From Omnitrophica bacterium RIFCSPLOWO2_01_FULL_45_10 (GTDB lineage Bacteria; Omnitrophota; Gorgyraeia; 2-01-FULL-45-10), in assembly GCA_001804165.1 (NCBI GenBank), contig MHFL01000045.1, positions 19,252 to 32,077 on the forward strand: 12,826 bases of DNA, given 5' to 3'. The translations under genes were made by a program, and so were the position numbers. The notes under the pieces are model-generated. The model searched no databases. It worked only from the letters and a program-made list of their open reading frames with translations, and was not told where the DNA came from. Shown one piece after another: positions 7,790-12,826 of the stretch. How positions within the stretch are numbered: position 1 is the first letter of the stretch; the number at the start of each line of letters is the position of its first letter.

Positions 7790-8802
7790 GAGGATACGGA
7801 GCGAAGCGATATAACGTCGCTGTCATGGGCGCGACAGGAGCGGTTGGAAATCGCTTTCTTAGGATTCTGGAAGAAAGGGCGTTTCCCGTTAATAATATAC
7901 GGCTCTTGGCTTCTGAGCGCTCGGAAGGCAAAAAGTTAAAATTTAAAGGCAAGTTTTATCCTGTGGAGATTTTGAACCACGATTCGTTCGATGGAATCGA
8001 CATAGTGTTATCGAGCGCTGGCGCGAGCCGCAGTCTGGAATTTTTGCCGAGCGCCGTGAAGGCCGGTGCGGTGTGTGTGGACAATTCAAGCGCTTTCCGG
8101 ATGAATGAAGAAGTGCCTTTGGTGGTGCCCGAAGTGAATCCGGAAGCGATTAACAGGCACAAAGGGATCATCGCGAATCCGAATTGTTCAACTATTCAGA
8201 TGGTCGTCGCGTTATGGCCCATTCATAAGGTCGCGAAAATTAAAAGGATCGTTGTAACCACATTTCAATCGGTCTCAGGCGCCGGACAGAAGAAGGTGAC
8301 CGAATTGCGGGAGCAGTCGAAGAAATTTCTTGCCGGTAAAAAGAGCGCATCCAAAGAATTTCCGCACAGGATCGCCTTCAATCTTATCCCGCAGATTGAC
8401 ATGTTCCTCGAAAATCGATATACTAAAGAAGAGATGAAGATGGTCAATGAGACGAGGAAGATTATGGGCGACCCATACATCAGGATCAACGCTACTTGCG
8501 TGAGGGTTCCCGTATTCTACGCTCATTCGGAAAGTGTCAACATCGAGACAGAACGCCGCATTACGGCTGATGAGATTCGCAAGATTCTCAGGAAGGCGCC
8601 GGGCATCAGGGTGGTTGATGAACCAGAAAAGAAGTCTTACCCCATGCCTGCGGACGCGGAAGGGAAAGACGATGTCTTAGTAGGCAGGATACGCGAGGAT
8701 GAATCTATAGAAAACGGTATGTCGATGTGGGTCGTGAGCGATAATCTACGCAAGGGCGCCGCGCTGAACGCGATCCAAATCGCGGAGAGATTATGTAATT
8801 GA
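7786..8802 (+). CDS. asd: Aspartate-semialdehyde dehydrogenase
   Basis: This enzyme reduces aspartyl phosphate to aspartate semialdehyde with NADPH, the branch point to lysine, threonine, methionine and diaminopimelate. The Rossmann nucleotide loop VMGATGAVGN is at 13-22. The catalytic cysteine is C134 in NPNCSTIQ, with Q161 in TFQSVSGAG. R240 and the base H247 lie in CVRVPVFYAHSESV (238-251). The 338-residue length is typical of the shorter bacterial/archaeal Asd group. The ATG overlaps the leuB stop by four bases, so the two are probably translationally coupled. The ACT-domain gene follows within about 20 bases, which suggests a shared amino-acid regulation theme. Confidence 0.95.
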   Translation: MRGYGAKRYNVAVMGATGAVGNRFLRILEERAFPVNNIRLLASERSEGKKLKFKGKFYPVEILNHDSFDGIDIVLSSAGASRSLEFLPSAVKAGAVCVDNSSAFRMNEEVPLVVPEVNPEAINRHKGIIANPNCSTIQMVVALWPIHKVAKIKRIVVTTFQSVSGAGQKKVTELREQSKKFLAGKKSASKEFPHRIAFNLIPQIDMFLENRYTKEEMKMVNETRKIMGDPYIRINATCVRVPVFYAHSESVNIETERRITADEIRKILRKAPGIRVVDEPEKKSYPMPADAEGKDDVLVGRIREDESIENGMSMWVVSDNLRKGAALNAIQIAERLCN

Positions 8803-8820
8803 TAAAGGTAGGGGGTGGGT

Positions 8821-9228
8821 ATGATTAAGAGCGCGAGTTTGGGAAAGGAATTAGAGATAACGATAAAGAATAAGATAGGCGTGTTGGCCGATATCTCTAA
8901 GATATTATCCGACCGAGGCATCAATATTGACTCCGTCGTTGGATACGTAGTAGATGGCAGCGCGAAGTTAATGCTCGTGACAGGTGATGATGTTCGGGCA
9001 AAGGAGACACTCGAAAAAACTGGCTATAAGCCGATAAAGGAGAACGAAGTTATCTTGGCCGTATTGGAAAATAAGCCGGGAGCGCTTAAGAGCCTTACCG
9101 CGAAGTTGGCGTCGGCAAATATAGATATTAAGTATACGTACGGAACAACTTGCCCTACCGGCTGCCCGGCAACCATAGTTCTTTCAACAAGTTCTAACGA
9201 AAAGGCGCTCGTAGCGCTGAAGAAGTAG
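8821..9228 (+). CDS. Tandem ACT-domain protein
   Basis: This is a small cytoplasmic protein made only of two ACT domains (about residues 8-70 and 76-135), with no catalytic domain. Each begins with the family's ligand-site turn: NKIGVLADISKIL (18-30) and NKPGALKSLTAKL (84-96). The second contains a CPTGC pair (C111, C115) after YGTT. ACT pairs normally bind amino acids and control partner enzymes or act as free-standing sensors. The position directly after asd suggests sensing a product of the leucine or aspartate pathways, but the ligand is unknown. I place the start at ATG 8821, preceded by a G-rich ribosome binding site (GGTAGGGGG, 8807-8815). A GTG at 8815 would add two residues but lies inside that site. 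Confidence 0.82.
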   Translation: MIKSASLGKELEITIKNKIGVLADISKILSDRGINIDSVVGYVVDGSAKLMLVTGDDVRAKETLEKTGYKPIKENEVILAVLENKPGALKSLTAKLASANIDIKYTYGTTCPTGCPATIVLSTSSNEKALVALKK

Positions 9229-9269
9229 CGTTTAACCTGGTTAGAATTCTCAGGTTGGAAGGTCTTTAG

Positions 9270-9932
9270 ATGAAGAGATCGTCGAAATTGATTTTCCTAT
9301 CAGTCCTTATTCTCCTTTCTGCGCTATCTTTGTGCCTCGCCCAGGCTGTATATCTGAAACAATTCGATTTTAATGATAAGGACGCGCTCAAGAAATGGGG
9401 CGAAATGGTGCTTAACGGCAAAGTCGAGTACGAACTCGTAAAGGAGGGCGAAGAAGGTTATATTAGGGCATTGAGCCAAGGGTCGGCTTCAGCGCGCTAT
9501 TTTCGGATAGGATATAAATTGAAGGAATATCCTATCATTAACTGGAAGTGGAAGGCGCTGAGGTTTCCCGACAAATCACGCGCGCAAACCGATAAAGAGA
9601 AGGATGATTACGCGGCGCGTATTTATATCATCTTTCCTTATCTTAATTTTTCTTCCTCCAAATTTATAGAATACGTCTGGGCGGAAGATACTCCTATCGG
9701 GACCGTGCTGGAAAGTCCGGTGGGAAATAACGTAAAGATGGTTGTCGCGCGAAGCGGAGAGGCGAGGGAAGAGTTTATAAGTGAAAGCCGTAATGTATAC
9801 GAGGACTACATTAGGGCGTTTGGTGATGAACCGCGTCGCTCCGTAGGCGCCATCGCGATGATGTGCGATGCCGATTCGACCGGTACGTCGGCTGAGTCCC
9901 TCTTTGACGACATCGCGATCATAAGAAAGTAA
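9270..9932 (+). CDS. Secreted DUF3047 domain protein
   Basis: This exported protein of unknown function has 220 residues. An N-terminal basic stretch and hydrophobic core end in CLAQA, predicting signal peptidase I cleavage after about residue 26. The LSLC before it is not a proper lipobox, so it is probably not a lipoprotein. The mature part matches my recollection of DUF3047: WKWK (92-95), DDYAARIYIIFP (112-123), YVWAEDTPIG (135-144), then ARSG (160-163), ESRNVYEDYIRAFG (172-185) and a CDADSTG segment (199-205). The pattern suggests a beta-sandwich-like periplasmic binding domain, but no catalytic residues are known to me. GGAAGG seven bases before the ATG is a good ribosome binding site. 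The neighbours are the ACT gene and a HAMP membrane protein. Confidence 0.82.
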   Translation: MKRSSKLIFLSVLILLSALSLCLAQAVYLKQFDFNDKDALKKWGEMVLNGKVEYELVKEGEEGYIRALSQGSASARYFRIGYKLKEYPIINWKWKALRFPDKSRAQTDKEKDDYAARIYIIFPYLNFSSSKFIEYVWAEDTPIGTVLESPVGNNVKMVVARSGEAREEFISESRNVYEDYIRAFGDEPRRSVGAIAMMCDADSTGTSAESLFDDIAIIRK

Positions 9933-9958
9933 CGACCTAAAAGAAGGTGGTGGGTAAA

Positions 9959-10402
9959 ATGAAATCGATAAAAAGAAAAAAATATCTGGTTTCAAAGCCG
10001 GTACAGTTTCGTTATATGGGCATTGTGGCAGTGCCGCTTCTTGTTCTCTTAAGCGGCCTCTATTATCTCATCTACTATTCTGTCTTTAACGAGATGCTCA
10101 TACCGGAGGCCATTGCCGTGACGCTCTTGCCGGCAATGAAGAAGGTGAATATGGTGGTGGCAATCTCAGGCCCGATACTCATTTTCGCTATTTTAAAGTT
10201 AGCGCTTATACACTCCAATCGGATCATAGGGCCAATACCGAGACTTGAAAAAGAACTGGATAAGGCGATAGCGGGAGACTATACAATAAGGGTGAAGGCT
10301 CGCGATAAAGACGAATTGAGTAGTTTCATAAACAAAATCAATTTGCTATTGGAGAAGATACAGGAAAGAGATGAGCCCGGGCGTTCCATACGCGCCAACT
10401 AA
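9959..10402 (+). CDS. Small two-helix membrane protein with a HAMP domain and no output domain
   Basis: This membrane protein has about 147 residues. A basic N-terminus (MKSIKRKKYLVSKPVQFRY) precedes a first transmembrane helix at about 19-41. A short external loop and a second helix at about 62-85 follow. A HAMP linker spans about 86-135, with the IIGPIPRLEKELDKAIAGDY first helix and the acidic KDEL connector. It ends soon after, with no kinase, GGDEF or chemoreceptor module. HAMP domains relay signals between membrane and output parts, so this may modulate a partner protein such as the GGDDF sensor two genes downstream (inference). The ATG at 9959 fits the AAGGTGGTGG ribosome binding site; a GTG at 9947 would start inside it. 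The 3' end overlaps the preferred truA start by 32 bases. Confidence 0.78.
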   Translation: MKSIKRKKYLVSKPVQFRYMGIVAVPLLVLLSGLYYLIYYSVFNEMLIPEAIAVTLLPAMKKVNMVVAISGPILIFAILKLALIHSNRIIGPIPRLEKELDKAIAGDYTIRVKARDKDELSSFINKINLLLEKIQERDEPGRSIRAN

Positions 10403-11147
10403 TCGGGCGCGAATGCGTAATATAAAATTGACTATTCAGTACGACGGCACAAATTATTCCGGCTGGCAATTTCAAAAGAACGCAAGATCCATTCAGGCCG
10501 TAATCGAGGAGCGCATTCGAAGGATAACCGGTAAGTCGACAACCCTCACCGCCTCCGGCAGAACCGATGCCGGAGTCCACGCCGCAGGCCAGGTCGCGAA
10601 TTTTAAGACGAATTCACAAATACGAATAGAGAATTTACAAAAGGCGCTGAACACCTTACTTCCTAAGGAAATCGTGATTTCCCGGATCGAAGAGGTCGAA
10701 TTAAGGTTCGATTCTCAGCGACACGCGAAATCAAAACTTTATCGCTACACCGTATACAATAGCGAATTCGTCGACCCTTTTATACGGCGTTTCGCCTCAA
10801 AATGTTTTTATAGACTCGATGTGAGACGAATGCGCATAGCCGCCGGATACCTTTTAGGCCGGCACGATTTCACCGCATTCCGCGCAAAAGATTCGAGAGA
10901 GGGGACGGCGGTCCGCGCCATAAAAAAGATTAAAATTGAAAAAGAAAGCGTCTTATTATATATTTATATAGAAGCAAACGGGTTCTTGTACAACATGGCG
11001 CGGAATATAGTAGGCACTTTAATAGAAGTCGGACGCGGCAAGATGGAGCCTGAATATGTGAAAATAGCGCTTTTAAAAAAAGACCGCTCTCGCTCCGGAC
11101 CCACGGCGCCAGCCAAAGGTTTGTGCCTTTTAAGAGTCAGGTATTGA
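10371..11147 (+). CDS. truA: tRNA pseudouridine(38-40) synthase
   Basis: This enzyme converts uridines 38-40 of the tRNA anticodon arm to pseudouridine. Diagnostic parts are KLTIQYDGTNYSGWQ (19-33), the catalytic loop ASGRTDAGVHAAGQV (61-75) with the nucleophile D66, KLYRYTVYN, and the C-terminal GFLYNMARNIVGTLIEVGRG stretch. The length is 258 residues from this start. AGGA at 10362-10365 lies five bases before the ATG at 10371. However, that start adds 14 residues not typical of the family, and the ATG at 10413, just after the stop of the previous gene, gives the common MRNIKLTI beginning. Either is possible. truA often sits close to amino-acid biosynthesis genes such as asd in bacterial genomes, and here it follows that block after three small genes. 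Confidence 0.93.
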   Translation: MSPGVPYAPTNRARMRNIKLTIQYDGTNYSGWQFQKNARSIQAVIEERIRRITGKSTTLTASGRTDAGVHAAGQVANFKTNSQIRIENLQKALNTLLPKEIVISRIEEVELRFDSQRHAKSKLYRYTVYNSEFVDPFIRRFASKCFYRLDVRRMRIAAGYLLGRHDFTAFRAKDSREGTAVRAIKKIKIEKESVLLYIYIEANGFLYNMARNIVGTLIEVGRGKMEPEYVKIALLKKDRSRSGPTAPAKGLCLLRVRY

Positions 11148-11156
11148 AAAAATCAG

Positions 11157-12467
11157 ATGCCAAAATTCAAACTGCAGGTTAGAATCTTCCTTCTAATACT
11201 AATCCTCTCTTTTTTATTTATATATGTCTTCACCTCAATCCAGATTCGCAATCAGTTGGAAAAACTCAACGCCTACAACAAGTATCGGGCCCGCGTAGCG
11301 ACCATCATAGTAAAGACAACCCTCGAAATGCTTCTGAAAGACGTGGCATCCGAAGAGGCGCTTCCGGGGATATTCGACGCGGCCAGCAAGTCATTCGCAG
11401 GCGAGGGCATAGTCGAGAAGATGTCTATCCTTTCGATGGATGGCAGGGCTCTTGCCACAAACGATGAGCTGATACGCGAATTTGGCGAGGCAAAAAAAGA
11501 CATCGATACCTATCTTCGCCTCTCTGAGACGTCAGGCAGCGATGCGTGGTTTTACTCCACAATAAATAAGAATACAAGGATTATAGACATTTATATTCCC
11601 TTAACGGTTAAAACAGTCCCTAAATACATAGTTAAATTGTCCTTCTCAATAGGCAATATACGGGAAGCGGTAGTGCAAATCTTGATTCCCATAACTTTGA
11701 CGGTCGTTGCCGTCATAATCTGCAATTTGTTCTGGGGCATAATATTATTAAGAACGGTGGTAAGTCCTATAAAAATGCTGAATCGAGCCACTAAAGATAT
11801 CGCTTCGGGAAATCTTGATTTAAAGGTAAGAATAAATACCAGAGACGAAATACAGGAATTGGGCGACACATTTAACGAGATGGCTGTCGCGCTGAAGAAG
11901 ATGAAGGCGAAAGCGGAGGATGCCAATCCGTTGACGAAATTACCGGGAAACAATGTAATAAGAGAGGAGGTCGGGAACAGAATCAGACGCAAAGAAAAAT
12001 TCGTGGCTATACATGTGGACCTCGATAACTTCAAGGCCTATAATGACAGATACGGCATTGCCAAAGGCGACGAGATTATAGGATTCTTGAGCAATATCCT
12101 AGAGAAGGCGTTAAAGGAAAAGGGAAATCACGACGATTTTCTTGGGCACAGCGGCGGCGATGATTTCTTCGCCATAACTACGCCTGATAAAATTGAGGCG
12201 GTAACAGCCGCGATAATTCGTGATTTCGATGCCAGAATAGTAAATTTTTATAATGAAGAGGATATCAAGAAAGGATACATATTCGAGAAGGACAGGCGAG
12301 GCGAACTGATAAAATATCCGATAATGACAATATCATTGGCCGGCGTCACAAATCAATTCAGGCCAATATCGAGTTACGCGGAATTGACGAACATCGCTAT
12401 TGGTGTTAAACACGCGGTGAAGGCGGAGAAGAAGAGCAATTTCATATTAGACAGAAGAACGATGTGA
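11157..12467 (+). CDS. Membrane sensor with HAMP and variant GGDEF (GGDDF) domain
   Basis: This probable signalling protein has 436 residues. One transmembrane helix (about 8-28) and another (about 174-198) enclose a roughly 145-residue external sensor region that shows no family I can name. A HAMP linker follows (about 199-250), then a diguanylate-cyclase-like domain. The GGDEF fold is recognised by NPLTKLPG (257-264), HVDLDNFKAYND (286-297, metal-binding D288), and the signature GGDDF at 333-337, followed by a GYIFEKDRRG segment and a final DRR. The second acidic position is Asp where active cyclases usually have Glu. No RxxD product-inhibition site precedes the signature. Such GGDDF domains may be weakly active cyclases or c-di-GMP/GTP-responsive regulators; activity is uncertain. 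The ribosome binding site is weak, nine bases after truA. Confidence 0.86.
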   Translation: MPKFKLQVRIFLLILILSFLFIYVFTSIQIRNQLEKLNAYNKYRARVATIIVKTTLEMLLKDVASEEALPGIFDAASKSFAGEGIVEKMSILSMDGRALATNDELIREFGEAKKDIDTYLRLSETSGSDAWFYSTINKNTRIIDIYIPLTVKTVPKYIVKLSFSIGNIREAVVQILIPITLTVVAVIICNLFWGIILLRTVVSPIKMLNRATKDIASGNLDLKVRINTRDEIQELGDTFNEMAVALKKMKAKAEDANPLTKLPGNNVIREEVGNRIRRKEKFVAIHVDLDNFKAYNDRYGIAKGDEIIGFLSNILEKALKEKGNHDDFLGHSGGDDFFAITTPDKIEAVTAAIIRDFDARIVNFYNEEDIKKGYIFEKDRRGELIKYPIMTISLAGVTNQFRPISSYAELTNIAIGVKHAVKAEKKSNFILDRRTM

Positions 12468-12473
12468 GTAATG

Positions 12474-12493
12474 TACGGTTATCCACAACTGTA
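12474..12493 (+). repeat. 20-bp direct repeat with DnaA box, copy 1
   Basis: The unit TACGGTTATCCACAACTGTA occurs twice with a 25-bp period, starting seven bases after the last stop codon. It contains TTATCCACA (12479-12487), identical to the high-affinity bacterial DnaA box. The unit's ends, TACGGTT and AACTGTA, are nearly complementary (one G-T pair), so it could also fold as a small hairpin. Confidence 0.75.
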
Positions 12494-12498
12494 TAATA

Positions 12499-12518
12499 TA
12501 CGGTTATCCACAACTGTA
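12499..12518 (+). repeat. 20-bp direct repeat with DnaA box, copy 2
   Basis: This is an exact second copy of the upstream 20-base unit, with DnaA-box sequence TTATCCACA at 12504-12512 in the same orientation. Its last three bases (GTA) are also the first three of the palindrome that starts at 12516. The spacer between the copies is only TAATA. Confidence 0.75.
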
Positions 12519-12541
12519 GCGCACCCTTAAGGGTGCGCTAC
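12516..12541. repeat. Perfect 26-bp palindrome, GTAGCGCA family, copy 2
   Basis: GTAGCGCACCCTT is followed directly by its exact reverse complement. It is identical to the palindrome at 12798-12823 and shares its eight-base arms with the one at 6671-6698. It begins with GTAG, the tetranucleotide that marks REP elements moved by REP-associated tyrosine transposases, although the link is only by analogy. It could also contribute to transcript ending, but no T-run follows. Confidence 0.88.
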
Positions 12542-12797
12542 TTAATACAACTTAATTTCCTATCAAAACCCCAGATTCCAGTATACGCCAACCTTACACA
12601 ATTCAATTGTTAAACATAAAAAAGGTAGATATCTGCTATTGTTTAATAGTTATACATAGTGTATACTATAATTAGATGTTAAGATAAAGAAATGGCACAC
12701 ATCCTAAAGACATATTAGTTGTATGTATGTTTGGTCTTGATAGTTTTTTATTTTGTGCCCTTTTCTTGTAGTTTTTAAATGTAAAAAGATTCTTGTA
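12542..12797. other. AT-rich non-coding stretch between two identical palindromes
   Basis: There is no convincing gene in these 256 bases on either strand. Visible structure includes a perfect dyad TATACA-TAG-TGTATA (12651-12665) immediately before the consensus -10 hexamer TATAAT (12667-12672). Nested complementary segments follow: GGCACA/TGTGCC (12694-12699 with 12754-12759) around AAGAC/GTCTT (12707-12711 with 12734-12738). A 10-bp direct repeat TTCTTGTAGT occurs at 12763 and 12790. A promoter with an operator and a short structured RNA is possible, but this is unproven. Confidence 0.5.
12651..12672 (+). promoter_or_regulatory. Possible rightward promoter -10 with operator-like dyad
   Basis: A perfect six-base inverted repeat (TATACA/TGTATA, three-base centre) abuts a TATAAT hexamer at 12667-12672. 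No good -35 hexamer lies at 16-18 bases; TTTAAT at 12642-12647 is 19 bases away. Any transcript would run right, out of the window. In such AT-rich sequence a chance match is quite possible. Confidence 0.3.
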
Positions 12798-12823
12798 GTA
12801 GCGCACCCTTAAGGGTGCGCTAC
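12798..12823. repeat. Perfect 26-bp palindrome, GTAGCGCA family, copy 3
   Basis: This is identical over all 26 bases to the palindrome at 12516-12541, starting 282 bases downstream of it and ending three bases before the window edge. Because each copy is its own reverse complement, the pair is both direct and inverted. The copy is preceded by the second unit of a 10-bp direct repeat (TTCTTGTAGT) that overlaps its first two bases. Confidence 0.88.
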
Positions 12824-12826
12824 AGG

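Noticed and set aside
9234..9256. AACCTG/CAGGTT inverted repeat between the ACT gene and the DUF3047 gene
   Set aside because: Only six pairs with an 11-base loop and no T-run; not convincing as a terminator or operator.
12463..12471. Possible third DnaA box (TGTGAGTAA, reverse orientation) at the end of the last gene
   Set aside because: It has one mismatch to the consensus and overlaps a stop codon, so it is too weak to list beside the two perfect boxes.
12692..12718. Eight-codon frame starting at an ATG in the terminal spacer, reading MAHILKTY
   Set aside because: Too short, with only a weak ribosome binding site and no relation to a known leader peptide; best treated as chance.
12468..12826. 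CRISPR array or tRNA in the terminal spacer
   Set aside because: Repeats are only in pairs without regular spacers, and no cloverleaf or conserved tRNA arms are visible.

Overview
The window reads as chromosomal DNA from a Gram-negative-type bacterium. It encodes a periplasmic binding-protein transporter, a cleavable signal peptide and HAMP-type membrane signalling proteins. Base composition is moderate and coding density is very high. All genes lie on the + strand with overlaps or gaps of a few bases, so most of the window could be one or two long transcripts. The mix of proteins resembles uncultivated lineages such as Omnitrophota or neighbouring phyla, but that placement is an inference from protein style, not from a marker gene.

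Positions 1-3719 hold an Opp/Dpp-type peptide (or nickel-type) ABC importer: the C-terminal end of the periplasmic binding protein, two permeases and two ATPases. Both ATPases are short forms. The oppB-oppC gap carries two perfect hairpins, and the first of them contains the oppB stop codon. Positions 3729-4876 hold an endonuclease III (nth) and a short GNAT protein that resembles the stand-alone N-acetylglutamate synthase type (argA), with start and stop codons overlapping.

Positions 4887-9228 are an amino-acid biosynthesis block: leuC, leuD, a leuB-type dehydrogenase, asd and a small tandem-ACT protein. LeuCD and LeuB perform consecutive steps of leucine synthesis. Asd opens the lysine/threonine/methionine branch. 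The ACT protein may be a ligand-sensing regulator of this block. The LeuB-type enzyme has an isocitrate-dehydrogenase-like Lys-Tyr pair at its cofactor site, which predicts NADP preference.

Positions 9270-12467 hold a secreted DUF3047 protein, a small two-helix HAMP-only membrane protein, truA (tRNA pseudouridine synthase) and a membrane-bound sensor with HAMP and a variant GGDEF (GGDDF) domain.

The last 359 bases (12468-12826) are non-coding and dense in structure. They hold a 20-bp direct repeat carrying two perfect DnaA-box sequences, two identical 26-bp perfect palindromes, and an AT-rich stretch with an operator-like dyad beside a consensus -10 hexamer. A third palindrome of the same family, with the same arms but a compensated core, lies between leuD and leuB. 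No wholly new gene system is evident. The most interesting material is this repeat family and the terminal non-coding region.
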